NCBI RefSeq assembly: GCF_029360805.1
Contig: NZ_JARKNC010000010.1
Span: 857,287-921,286, forward strand
Direction: 5' to 3'
DNA: 64,000 bases
Origin: Daejeonella sp. JGW-45
Lineage (GTDB): Bacteria; Bacteroidota; Bacteroidia; Sphingobacteriales; Sphingobacteriaceae
Shown here: positions 43,250-51,847 of the stretch, piece by piece
Layout: each line of letters begins with the position of its first letter
Numbering within the stretch: position 1 is the stretch's first letter
Made by a program: the position numbers and the translations under genes
The notes under the pieces: model-generated
Told to the model about the DNA's origin: nothing
What the model saw: only the letters and a program-made list of their open reading frames with translations
Database searches by the model: none

Positions 43250-43277
43250 AATACTAAAAATATTAGTATTATGTTTG
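43250..43277. promoter_or_regulatory. imuA operator and -7 box
   Basis: Inverted repeat AATACTAA-N5-TTAGTATT (43250-43270) sits directly on the -33/-7 spacer, and TATGTTTG (43270-43277) fits the -7 box. The imuA ATG lies 15 bp after it. The operator placement fits repression, as expected for a LexA-type damage regulator, but its identity is not known. Confidence 0.65.
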
Positions 43278-43292
43278 TAGTAAATATTCATC

Positions 43293-44033
43293 ATGAGTAT
43301 GCTGCAGACAAAAAAGGATATCATCAACAAGCTCCAGAAGAGCATTTTGTTGTTGCAGGGATTAAGACCTGCAGCAATAAATGGGGATGAATCTGTTGGC
43401 CTGGGCCCTGTAGAGTCTGCTTTCCCAAACGGCATTTTCCCAGTTGGCGCAATTCATGAATTTCTTAGTGTTGAACCTGAGCAGGCGGCAGCCAACGGTG
43501 GCTTTATAGGTGGGATATTAAACCCGCTGATGCAGCGTGGGGGTGCTTGTTTGTGGATCAGCATGTCGAGAAAGCTTTTCCCTCCTTCTCTCAAAAGCTT
43601 TGGTATTGAACCCGACAGGATCATCTTTGTTGATCTGAAACGTGAAAGGGATGTACTGTGGGTTACCGAAGAAGCGCTTAAGTGTCAGGGTCTGGCTGCC
43701 GTTGTCGCCGAACTTAAGGACATCAGTTTTACTCAATCAAGAAGGCTGCAGCTTGCAGTTGAGCATAGCCGGGTAACCGGATTTATTCTGCGCAGCGATC
43801 CGCGTAAATCAGGTGCAACAGCCTGTGCTGCGCGATGGAACATTAGCACATTGCCAAGTGAACTGCAGGATGGAATGCCTGGCATAGGTTTGCCCCGCTG
43901 GAAGGTCGAGCTTTTAAGAGTACGCAACGGTAACCCGGGTTCCTGGAAAATGGAATGGGCAGCGGGCCGCTTTAGTCAAATTGCTGAACTGACCGGGATA
44001 CCGGTATTAACAAAAAGCCTGAAGACGGGATGA
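43293..44033 (+). CDS. imuA: ImuA, RecA-like protein of the mutasome
   Basis: 246 residues. RecA-like fold without a clear Walker A: FPVGAIHEFLSVEPEQAAANGGFIGGILNPLMQRGG, WISMS, PDRIIFVDLKRERDVLWV and FILRSDPRK. Bacteroidota-type ImuA is known to precede imuB and dnaE2. Starts at 43293 or 43299. One base separates it from imuB. DNA-damage-induced mutagenesis. Confidence 0.9.
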   Translation: MSMLQTKKDIINKLQKSILLLQGLRPAAINGDESVGLGPVESAFPNGIFPVGAIHEFLSVEPEQAAANGGFIGGILNPLMQRGGACLWISMSRKLFPPSLKSFGIEPDRIIFVDLKRERDVLWVTEEALKCQGLAAVVAELKDISFTQSRRLQLAVEHSRVTGFILRSDPRKSGATACAARWNISTLPSELQDGMPGIGLPRWKVELLRVRNGNPGSWKMEWAAGRFSQIAELTGIPVLTKSLKTG

Positions 44034-44034
44034 T

Positions 44035-45537
44035 ATGCAGAAACGTTATGTTGCCATATGGTTCCGTCATTTACTGACTGACTGGCTGATCCTCCGCCGG
44101 CCTGAACTTCGTGAGATACCTTTTGTTCTTACGGTCAAGGATCATAACCGGCTGCTGATCACCGCAGCTAATAGTCGCGCAGAAAACCAGGGAATATTTC
44201 CGGGGATGCCGGCAGCCGACGCAAAAGCGCTTGTTCCGGTACTGGAGCTTATAGACGAAATTCCCGGAAAGAGAGCAAGGCTTCTCCGCAGTTTAGGTGA
44301 ATGGTGTATTCGTTATACCCCGTATATCGCAGTGGATGCTCCCGACGGCCTGCTGCTGGACATTTCCGGATGCGCACATCTCTGGGGCGGGGAACTGCCT
44401 TACCTGAAGGAAATCGTTAAACGCTTAAGAAGCAAGGGTTATGATGTACGCGCTGCAATGGCTGATACAGTTGGTACGGCCTGGGGAATAGCCCGTTTCG
44501 GAAAAGTAAGTCCGGTCATCGGTAATAATGCCCAGGCTGAAGCTCTAATGCCTTTGCCGCCAGCTGCTTTAAGGCTGGATCCCAGCATACTTGAGCGGCT
44601 CCGGAAGCTTGGGCTTCGTACCATCAGCAGTTTTATTAGCATGCCACGGCCGGTGCTGCGCAGGCGTTTCGGCCAGGATCTGATCAGGCGGCTAGATCAG
44701 GCCCTGAATAATGAGGAGGAATATATTCAACCTATCCATATCCTGGACCCTTACCATGAACGTTTACCCTGCCTGGAGCCGATCAGAACAGCTGTGGGGA
44801 TCGAAATTGCGGTGCAAAAGCTACTGGAGATACTCTGCCTTCGCCTGCAGAAGGAGGGTAAGGGAATCAGAACGGCTATATTTAAAGGTTATCGCCTGGA
44901 TGGCAAAGTTGTGCAGATGGGAATCGGCACAAACAGGGCATCACACAATACAGATCATCTTTTTAAACTTTTTGCACTCAAGATAGCTACGTTTGAACCG
45001 GCGTTGGGGATAGAGCTTTTTACGCTTGATGCTCCGAAAGTGGAAGATGTCCAACCCGGACAGGAAACATTGTGGGCAGAAGATGCCGGCCTGGAAGATA
45101 TAGCCCTGGCAGAGCTGCTGGACAGGCTTGCAGGGAAAGTAGGGGCCGATGCAATTCGCCGTTATCTGCCAGCGGAGCATTACTGGCCCGAACGATCCAT
45201 CAGGGCTACCTCTTCTATCCGCGAAAGGGCTCCTGTAAAATGGCGAACAGATAAGTCCAGGCCAGTTCAGCTTCTGACTAAGCCGGAGCTTATTGAGGTA
45301 ACCGCCCCAATACCAGATTACCCGCCAATGTTATTTCGCTATAAAGGGAAAGTTCATCAGATAAAAAAAGCAGATGGGCCCGAACGTATTGAACGTGAAT
45401 GGTGGCTGGAGAAGGGGCAGCACCGGGATTACTACCAGGTTGAAGATGAAAATGGCAGGCGTTACTGGCTGTTCCGTTCGGGGCATTATAATGCTGAAGG
45501 GGCTAATGAATGGTTTATACATGGATTTTTTGCGTAA
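44035..45537 (+). CDS. imuB: ImuB, Y-family polymerase-like clamp-binding protein
   Basis: 500 residues. Y-family palm/finger features (VAIWFRHLLTDW, ITAANSRAENQGIFPGMPAADAKAL, GLLLDISGCAHLWGG, DVRAAMADTVGTAWGIAR). ImuB proteins are known to lack polymerase activity and to bridge clamp and DnaE2. Stop (TAA) overlaps the dnaE2 ATG by one base, confirming the operon. Confidence 0.92.
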   Translation: MQKRYVAIWFRHLLTDWLILRRPELREIPFVLTVKDHNRLLITAANSRAENQGIFPGMPAADAKALVPVLELIDEIPGKRARLLRSLGEWCIRYTPYIAVDAPDGLLLDISGCAHLWGGELPYLKEIVKRLRSKGYDVRAAMADTVGTAWGIARFGKVSPVIGNNAQAEALMPLPPAALRLDPSILERLRKLGLRTISSFISMPRPVLRRRFGQDLIRRLDQALNNEEEYIQPIHILDPYHERLPCLEPIRTAVGIEIAVQKLLEILCLRLQKEGKGIRTAIFKGYRLDGKVVQMGIGTNRASHNTDHLFKLFALKIATFEPALGIELFTLDAPKVEDVQPGQETLWAEDAGLEDIALAELLDRLAGKVGADAIRRYLPAEHYWPERSIRATSSIRERAPVKWRTDKSRPVQLLTKPELIEVTAPIPDYPPMLFRYKGKVHQIKKADGPERIEREWWLEKGQHRDYYQVEDENGRRYWLFRSGHYNAEGANEWFIHGFFA

Positions 45538-48500
45538 TGAGCTATACAGAACTTCAGATAACGAGCAATTTTAGCTTTCTTCGGGGTGCTTCACATCCCG
45601 AAGAACTGGCAGAACAGGCTGAAGCTTACGGTTATTCTGCATTCGCTATTACCGACCGGAATAGCTTTGCCGGCATTGTCAGGGCCCATGCTGCTGTTAA
45701 AGGAAAGGATATCCGTTTGATCCCGGGCTGCCGTTTAGATCTTCTCAACGGTCCGAGCTTATTAGCCTATCCAACAGACCAGGAAGCATACAGCAGGCTA
45801 TCAGGATTATTAACTGCCGGAAACCTGCGCGCGGAAAAAGGCGAATGCCATTTGTATAAAGCCGATGTGTATGAACACAGCAAAGGCATGAAGTTTATTG
45901 TGATCCCTCCTTCATCTTTGACGGAAGCTTTTGAGTTTGATGCATCCTTTCATCAGGACCTTAAAGAATATCATGAAGCGCTTGGGACTGAACTTTATAT
46001 GGCAGCATCCCGTTTGTACCTGGGGAATGATCAAAAGAGGCTCTTCCGGCTTTCCCAGCTCTCATCAGAATTTGATGTTCCTCTGGTTGCCACTAACGAT
46101 GTGCACTATCACACCCTGGCACGCCGTGAGCTTCAGGATATACTCACCTGTGTGCGGGAAAAATGCACCATTCATACAGCCGGCTTCCGTCTGCACCAGA
46201 ATGCCGAAAGGCATCTCAAACCGATAGATGAAATGCTGCGGCTGTTCCGTCTGTACCCGGATGCTATTGCCCGAACGCAGGAAATAGCTGAAGCATGTCA
46301 GTTTACCCTTAGCAGCCTTAAATATGTTTATCCTGAAGAGCTCACCAGGGAGGGTAGGACACCTATGGAGGAGCTGGAAATGCTCACCTTTGAAGGTGCT
46401 AGGGAGCAATTCGAAGGAACTATTCCTGAGAAAATAGAGAGCCAGATCAAGGACGAGCTGAAATTTATGAAGGAAAAGAACCTGGCAAGCTACTTCCTGA
46501 CCGTTCATGATTTTGTGCGCTTTGCACGGAGCAAGAACATCCTGTGCCAGGGCCGTGGTTCCGCGGCTAACTCGGTGGTATGCTATTGCCTGGGTATCAC
46601 TTCAGTTAACCCAGCCAAATTCAACTTGCTTTTTGCCCGCTTTATGTCGGATGCCCGGGATGAACCGCCTGATATTGATGTCGACTTTGAGCATGAACGC
46701 CGGGAAGAAGTGATCCAGTATATTTATAAGAAGTATGGGCGGGACAGAGCGGCTATTGTAGCTACAGTAACCCAACTGCATTTTAAAGGCGCGGTAAGGG
46801 ATGTTGCCAAAGTTATGGGCCTGTCGGTCGATACAATTAACCGTTTATCTTCCACTGTGTGGCATCATGAAGATGCCTTCGATGAACATCATATTGCTAA
46901 ACAAGGCCTTAACATTCATGACCCGCATTTACGCAAGACGCTCGAACTGACCAACCAGATGATCGGCTTTCCGCGCCAATTGGGCCAGCATACCGGCGGC
47001 TTCGTGATCACACAGGGCAGCCTTTCAGATCTCTGCCCCATTATGAATGCCCGGATGGAGGAGCGGACTTGCATTGAATGGAATAAGGATGATATAGATG
47101 CCCTGGGCTTTCTGAAGGTGGATGTGCTTGCTTTGGGCATGCTTACCTGTATCCGCAAAGGGTTTGATCTTGCAGAAAAGCATTATGGTGAAAAATATAC
47201 GCTGGCTAACGTCCCTCAGGATGATCCAAAAGTTTATGAAATGATAAGTCATGCCGACACCATCGGCGTGTTCCAGATCGAAAGCCGGGCACAGATGTCT
47301 ATGCTGCCGCGTCTGCGCCCTAAAGAATTCTATGACCTGGTTATAGAAGTGGCTATTGTTCGCCCGGGGCCTATACAGGGGGATATGGTACACCCTTATT
47401 TAAGAAGGCGTAATGGCGAAGAGCCTGTTGAATATCCTTCACCGGAATTAGAAAAGATATTAAAACGCACATTGGGTGTTCCCTTATTTCAGGAACAGGC
47501 TATGGAAATAGCTATTGTGGCTGCTGGTTTTACTCCTGCTCAAGCGGATGGGTTAAGACGCAGCATGGCTACATTTAAAGCTCACGGACAGGTTACCCGT
47601 TATAAGGAGATGCTTGTTGAAGGGATGATCGCTAAAGGCTATGAAGAAGCTTTTGCCCAACGCATCTTTAAACAGCTGGAGGGTTTTGGCAGTTACGGCT
47701 TCCCGGAAAGCCATGCTGCCAGTTTTGCCTTGCTGGTTTATGTTTCTTCCTGGATGAAGTGCCATTACCCGGATGTATTTGCCGCGGCCCTCCTGAACAG
47801 CCTGCCTATGGGATTCTACCAGCCTGCACAGATCGTGATCGATGCCCGCAAGCATGGGGTGGAAGTGCGGCCTGTTGACATCAATTATTCTATGTGGGAT
47901 AATATACTGGAAGAAAAGGCAGGGAAGTACCACGCACTAAGGTTAGGCTTCCGGCAGGTAAGCGGTCTGTGTAAGGATGATGCTGAACTATTAATTAATG
48001 GAAGGACCGGCTTATACGAACAAATTACAGCGCTTCGCAATGCAGGTGTTTCACAAGCCACACTTGAAAAGCTGGCTGATGCGGATGCCTTTCGTTCTAT
48101 TGGTCTCGACCGTCGTCAGGCATTGTGGGAAGTGTCCGCACTGGCGGATACACCAGAAGCTTTGTTTGCCGGTCAGCCATCGGAGAGTGTAATGGAGGGT
48201 CAGATCGAGCTTCCTTTCATGGCTGACTCAGAACATGTTATCCAGGATTATGCCGCTACATCTTTGTCTTTAAAAGCCCATCCGGTTAGCTTTGTACGCG
48301 AAAAGTTAAGCCTGCTGCACGTACGTTCTGCAGAAGACCTTGCAAAAGCAAAGGATGGTGATCTGGTAAAAGTAGCAGGACTTGTGCTGGTGCGGCAGCG
48401 GCCCGGAACTGCCAGCGGCATTTGTTTTATTACCATCGAGGATGAAACAGGCAATACCAATCTGGTAGTCTTTCAAAAGCTTTTTGATCAGTACCGCAAA

Positions 48501-48776
48501 GAGATCCTTGGAGCAAGGCTCCTGATGGTGGAAGGGAAATTGCAAATAGAAGGAGAGGTGGTCCATGTGATTGTTAAGCGCTGCTTTGATCTTACCAGGC
48601 TGCTCAGGGATTTAACTCCGTCGGATAGTGAAAACCTGCCGGTGTTAACGTTATCCAAGGCCGATGAACGCAGCGAACCGGTTTCGGGAGGCAATAAAGG
48701 AGTAGAAGAGATGCGGGCAGCGCGCGCGGGCAACGGCAGGAAGGAAGTATTTTATAAGGGGAGGAATTTTAAATAA
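45537..48776 (+). CDS. dnaE2: DnaE2 (ImuC), error-prone DNA polymerase III alpha
   Basis: 1079 residues, start at 45537 (MSYTELQITSNFSFLRGASHPEE), not the upstream in-frame ATG inside imuB. PHP domain at 1-200 (AFAITDRNSF), polymerase core with CQGRGSAANSVVCYCLGI, DEPPDIDVDFEHERREEV (catalytic acids), FPRQLGQHTGGFVIT and VPLFQEQAMEIA, then an OB domain near 980 (VKVAGLVLVRQRPGTA). Catalytic subunit for translesion synthesis with ImuA/B. Confidence 0.95.
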   Translation: MSYTELQITSNFSFLRGASHPEELAEQAEAYGYSAFAITDRNSFAGIVRAHAAVKGKDIRLIPGCRLDLLNGPSLLAYPTDQEAYSRLSGLLTAGNLRAEKGECHLYKADVYEHSKGMKFIVIPPSSLTEAFEFDASFHQDLKEYHEALGTELYMAASRLYLGNDQKRLFRLSQLSSEFDVPLVATNDVHYHTLARRELQDILTCVREKCTIHTAGFRLHQNAERHLKPIDEMLRLFRLYPDAIARTQEIAEACQFTLSSLKYVYPEELTREGRTPMEELEMLTFEGAREQFEGTIPEKIESQIKDELKFMKEKNLASYFLTVHDFVRFARSKNILCQGRGSAANSVVCYCLGITSVNPAKFNLLFARFMSDARDEPPDIDVDFEHERREEVIQYIYKKYGRDRAAIVATVTQLHFKGAVRDVAKVMGLSVDTINRLSSTVWHHEDAFDEHHIAKQGLNIHDPHLRKTLELTNQMIGFPRQLGQHTGGFVITQGSLSDLCPIMNARMEERTCIEWNKDDIDALGFLKVDVLALGMLTCIRKGFDLAEKHYGEKYTLANVPQDDPKVYEMISHADTIGVFQIESRAQMSMLPRLRPKEFYDLVIEVAIVRPGPIQGDMVHPYLRRRNGEEPVEYPSPELEKILKRTLGVPLFQEQAMEIAIVAAGFTPAQADGLRRSMATFKAHGQVTRYKEMLVEGMIAKGYEEAFAQRIFKQLEGFGSYGFPESHAASFALLVYVSSWMKCHYPDVFAAALLNSLPMGFYQPAQIVIDARKHGVEVRPVDINYSMWDNILEEKAGKYHALRLGFRQVSGLCKDDAELLINGRTGLYEQITALRNAGVSQATLEKLADADAFRSIGLDRRQALWEVSALADTPEALFAGQPSESVMEGQIELPFMADSEHVIQDYAATSLSLKAHPVSFVREKLSLLHVRSAEDLAKAKDGDLVKVAGLVLVRQRPGTASGICFITIEDETGNTNLVVFQKLFDQYRKEILGARLLMVEGKLQIEGEVVHVIVKRCFDLTRLLRDLTPSDSENLPVLTLSKADERSEPVSGGNKGVEEMRAARAGNGRKEVFYKGRNFK

Positions 48777-48850
48777 AGCACTTCGCCCTAAAGATCAATC
48801 ATAAACTGATTTCTGTCGCTGAAAAACCAATCCTATGATCATGTCCTTTA

Positions 48851-48868
48851 AATGTCAAGTCTGACATT
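48851..48868. promoter_or_regulatory. Palindrome upstream of the 48-codon gene
   Basis: AATGTCA-AGTC-TGACATT, perfect 7-bp arms, 27 bp before the -7 box at 48896. Operator of a dimeric regulator; related GTCAGAC lies between -7 and ATG (48910). Confidence 0.5.
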
Positions 48869-48895
48869 CCATTACCTTATCTGCAATAAAAGCAT

Positions 48896-48903
48896 TATGT
48901 TTG
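48896..48903 (+). promoter_or_regulatory. -7 box of the 48-codon gene
   Basis: TATGTTTG fits TAnnTTTG; the surrounding TTATGTTTGTA is shared with the imuA promoter. Confidence 0.6.
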
Positions 48904-48934
48904 TAATAGTCAGACGTTTGTTTTAGAAAAAGAC

Positions 48935-49081
48935 ATGGAACTATTAAATTTATTTTCAGCTTATATGAGGCAATTTGCATCAGACGTGCAAACCGCTGCC
49001 CGTTTAACGGCTGTAATATTCTGTTCTGGCTATTCCTTCGGCTTTTCTTTCCAGTCAAGCAGCAAAGACTTTATTAAGTAA
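48935..49081 (+). CDS. Small protein (48 aa) with own promoter and terminator
   Basis: ORF begins MELLNLFSAYMRQFASDV and ends FQSSSKDFIK; middle TAARLTAVIFCSGYSFGFS is hydrophobic. A -7 box lies 32 bp before the ATG and a strong terminator 16 bp after the stop, so this is a monocistronic unit of about 200 nt. Unrecognised. The shared promoter words with imuA suggest damage induction, an inference. Might alternatively be a regulatory RNA whose ORF is incidental. Confidence 0.5.
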   Translation: MELLNLFSAYMRQFASDVQTAARLTAVIFCSGYSFGFSFQSSSKDFIK

Positions 49082-49096
49082 GCCCCGGCGTATTAC

Positions 49097-49120
49097 GACC
49101 GGGGCACCCCGGTCTTTCTT
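49097..49120 (+). terminator. Terminator of the 48-codon gene
   Basis: Perfect GACCGGGG/CCCCGGTC arms (functional stem about 7 bp with GCAC loop) followed by TTTCTT. No further gene until 49292. Confidence 0.75.
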
Positions 49121-49291
49121 ATTGAACAGGATCAATGTTCCTGTTAATACTCGCCTTAAATAATACCTGAGTATCCTCCCTCTAAGATCCGCCGGATAAC
49201 CACCAAATATTTCTAATAACATTTAACGATACAGCCAGGCAGATGCGCACGTGCGATACCTGCCAACTGAACGTTACTCAAAAAATTTATA

Positions 49292-49468
49292 ATGAAAATA
49301 ATGTGTCCAGAACATCAGGGTATCGTCGAGGTAACGGGAACACCCTATACGAATGTAAAAAATGTATTGTTTGAAGATCTTGTAGTTGAATGCCCTGTTT
49401 GCGACGATGAAGTGATCATCAATGGGAAGTTTGATTACGATGAGAACGGCAATCCGTCAACTATGTAA
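49292..49468 (+). CDS. Small Zn-ribbon-like protein (58 aa)
   Basis: Two ligand pairs, CPEH near residue 5-8 and CPVC near 34-37, in MKIMCPEHQGIVEVTG and VVECPVCDDEVIING. The acidic tail is YDENGNPSTM. The spacing fits a small treble-clef or ribbon zinc fold. Too short for common cut-offs, but bounded upstream by a terminator and downstream by hairpins. Function unknown. Confidence 0.6.
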   Translation: MKIMCPEHQGIVEVTGTPYTNVKNVLFEDLVVECPVCDDEVIINGKFDYDENGNPSTM

Positions 49469-49492
49469 TAAATAAATTAAATGAAACCTGTT

Positions 49493-49534
49493 GGCCGACA
49501 GGCCTGTCCGGCCGAAGCCGTTCTGACGGGCTTC
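49493..49534 (+). terminator. Two stacked hairpins after the Zn-ribbon gene
   Basis: GGCCG-ACAGG/CCTGT-CCGGCC followed by GAAGCC...GGCTTC. Tail not strongly T-rich. Probably end of the 49292 transcript. Confidence 0.45.
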
Positions 49535-49563
49535 ATTGCTATTAAAAAAAACAAAATATATAA

Positions 49564-49959
49564 ATGAAAAACGCACAACTTATTCTTTCAGCAAGTGATT
49601 ATGAGCTTTTGAAGAATCACCTCAAATTGAGTGCTAATTTATCCGAATTCAATAAGTCAAAACTTAGTATTGAATTAAAGACCGCGCGTGTGGTATCGAC
49701 AGAAGATATGCCGGACGATGTCGTTTCTGAAAACTCTTATGTAGAGATACAGGATATTGAAAGCGGGAGAACATTTGATTTTCATCTTGTGAATCCCAAG
49801 GATGCAGATGTTAAGACTAACCGTTTATCAGTTCTTGCTCCGATCGGAATCGCCTTGTTAGGATACAGGCCAGGGGTAGAAGTCGAATGGGATATGCCGA
49901 ACGGCCTAAAAGTGTTTCGCATCATGCGTGTTGAAAGACACGTTAAGACGGTTGGCTGA
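49564..49959 (+). CDS. GreA/Rnk-type C-terminal-domain protein
   Basis: 131 residues. N-terminal short helix (LSASDYELLKNHLKLS) and an FKBP-like GreA C-terminal domain: VSENSYVEIQDIESGRTFDFHLVNPKDAD and LSVLAPIGIALLGYRPGVEVEWDMPNG. No long N-terminal coiled coil, so it is of the Rnk kind that binds RNA polymerase without cleavage stimulation. The family is clear; the target gene effect unknown. Confidence 0.87.
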   Translation: MKNAQLILSASDYELLKNHLKLSANLSEFNKSKLSIELKTARVVSTEDMPDDVVSENSYVEIQDIESGRTFDFHLVNPKDADVKTNRLSVLAPIGIALLGYRPGVEVEWDMPNGLKVFRIMRVERHVKTVG

Positions 49960-49963
49960 ATTT

Positions 49964-49989
49964 AAACGAATTTGTATATTTATTCGTTT
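49964..49989. promoter_or_regulatory. Inverted repeat upstream of PhyH gene
   Basis: Arms AAACGAAT/ATTCGTTT with a 10-bp spacer, 54 bp before the ATG at 50043. Operator or weak terminator of the gene before. Confidence 0.4.
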
Positions 49990-50042
49990 TACTAAAGTTA
50001 GACAATGAATCCCTGCAACGTTTATCTGCTATAGTCTTTAAT

Positions 50043-50939
50043 ATGGAATATCAAGATCTCTCAAAAATTCACACTCAGATAAGTGATATGTTCAGGTGGC
50101 CCGAAACGGCTTCTCAATGGAAGCAATACTTGCTTACGCCTGAGCAGGTAGCGTCTTACAAAGAACTGGGGTATGTCAGTAACATTAAGTTCCTGAATGA
50201 CGAGCAGGTAGATTTTCTGAATGAAGAGCTTGCCGGGCTGGTCGATCCGCAACATCCCGGGAATTCATTATTCCATGAATACCACTCGAATGAGTCATAC
50301 GACCCCAACGTTATCCTTTTCCATGCCTTGGGTGCCTGGCGGGTTACGCCGGGCTTTCACGACGTTCTATGGAACCCGGCTTTCGTCATGGCGGCGTCGC
50401 AGCTGCTCGGCGATAAAGCCGTACGTTTCTGGCACGATCAGCTGTTTTATAAACCTGCCCTGCATGGCGGCGTTGTGGCCTGGCACCAGGATTACTCCTA
50501 CTGGACACGTACCATCCCCATGCACCACCTCACTTGTTGGGTGGGGCTGGACGATGCAACTGTTCAGAACGGTTGTTTATATTATGTCCCGGGGAGCCAC
50601 CGCTGGGGCTTGCTCGATAAGCCGGATCTTGCCGGTGATATGGAAGGACTGATGCAATACCTTACTGAGGAGCAAAAGGCAGAGTTTAAACCTGTGCCGA
50701 TAGAGCTGAAGAGAGGGCATGGAACATTCCATCATCCCCTTCTCGTTCATGGCTCTTATGAGAACAAGTCTGAGAAGATGCGGCGTGCCTTTGTGCTCAA
50801 TGTATTTTCAGATGGTACGCTGTCTGATACCGACAATGAACTGATGCAGGGAGCCGCTCCGATACCAAAAGGCCAGAAGATGGGCGGGCAATTTCATCCG
50901 TTGTTATTTGACCCTCAAACGGTTGACGCTTTAGTTTAA
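50043..50939 (+). CDS. Phytanoyl-CoA dioxygenase (PhyH) family protein
   Basis: 298 residues. Fe(II)/2-oxoglutarate fold with HxD motif in VVAWHQDYSYW, WVGLDDATVQNGCLYYVPGSHRWG, and distal His in FHHPLLVHGSYENKS. Hydroxylates an unknown small molecule. Followed after 21 bp by a sugar isomerase gene, suggesting a catabolic pair. Confidence 0.9.
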   Translation: MEYQDLSKIHTQISDMFRWPETASQWKQYLLTPEQVASYKELGYVSNIKFLNDEQVDFLNEELAGLVDPQHPGNSLFHEYHSNESYDPNVILFHALGAWRVTPGFHDVLWNPAFVMAASQLLGDKAVRFWHDQLFYKPALHGGVVAWHQDYSYWTRTIPMHHLTCWVGLDDATVQNGCLYYVPGSHRWGLLDKPDLAGDMEGLMQYLTEEQKAEFKPVPIELKRGHGTFHHPLLVHGSYENKSEKMRRAFVLNVFSDGTLSDTDNELMQGAAPIPKGQKMGGQFHPLLFDPQTVDALV

Positions 50940-50960
50940 CCGGACCTCTGTCAGAATAGC

Positions 50961-51773
50961 ATGAAGATTTCTTATTTCTGCACTACCTGGGGCCAGAAAA
51001 CCGATAGCTGGGACGCTTTCATGATGAAAGTCAGGAATGCAGGGTATGATGGAATAGAAACCAGCTTCCCACCTTCGGGCGAGGAAAGCGAATTTCTCGA
51101 ATGCCTCAATAAATACGGGCTTTATTTTATAGGCCAGCACTGGGAAACCAGCAGCGCCGATTTTGAGCTTCACAGGGCTGAATACATTAACCGTCTCCGG
51201 TCGCTGACATCATTGGCCCCCATTTCTATTAACTCGCATACAGGTAAAGACTACTTTAGTTTTGAGCAGAACAAGGCTTTACTCGATGTTGCTGCTGAGA
51301 TTGCAGCCGAAACAGGTATCCCAATATTTCACGAAACTCACCGCGGCAGGTTTGCTTTTGCCGCTCACATTACCCGTTCTTATCTTGAACAAACTTCCGT
51401 GGAGCTCACTCTGGACGTTTCACATTGGTGCGCTGTGGCAGAAAGCCTCTTGCAGGATCAGGCGGGAGCGCTCGGCGCGGCATTAGATCGTACACGGCAT
51501 ATTCACGCAAGGGTAGGATTTGAACAAGGCCCCCAGGTGCTGGATCTTACTTCTCCTCAATACAATAGCGCTTTGCAATTTCACCTGGAATGTTGGGACA
51601 GGGTAGTTCTGCAGCTAAAGGACCATGGCAGGCCTATGCTTCCCGTTACCGCAGAATTCGGTCCTCCGCCTTATATGCAGCTCTATTCAGCTCCTGAGGC
51701 GGCTGACAGGCAATGGCAAATGAATGTTGATATGATGAACCTGCTGAAGAGACGATATAGCGCAATTATTTAA
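50961..51773 (+). CDS. Sugar phosphate isomerase/epimerase (xylose-isomerase-like TIM barrel)
   Basis: 270 residues. DGIETSFPPSGEESEFLECLNKYGLYFIGQHW, SINSHTGKDYFSF, IFHETHRGRFAF, ELTLDVSHWCAV, HIHARVGFEQGPQV and VTAEFGPPPYMQ: metal-ligand Glu/Asp/His pattern of the AP_endonuc_2 family. Substrate unknown; coupled with the PhyH gene. Confidence 0.87.
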   Translation: MKISYFCTTWGQKTDSWDAFMMKVRNAGYDGIETSFPPSGEESEFLECLNKYGLYFIGQHWETSSADFELHRAEYINRLRSLTSLAPISINSHTGKDYFSFEQNKALLDVAAEIAAETGIPIFHETHRGRFAFAAHITRSYLEQTSVELTLDVSHWCAVAESLLQDQAGALGAALDRTRHIHARVGFEQGPQVLDLTSPQYNSALQFHLECWDRVVLQLKDHGRPMLPVTAEFGPPPYMQLYSAPEAADRQWQMNVDMMNLLKRRYSAII

Positions 51774-51847
51774 AGGTCAACGGCGGTTAACGACTTCATC
51801 TAAACACATGCCGGCAAAATGCGTTCTTATATAGAAACTGATGATTT

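Noticed and set aside
45510-45536. Upstream extension of dnaE2
   Set aside because: Lies in imuB; SYTELQITSNFSFLRGAS begins the PHP domain at 45537.
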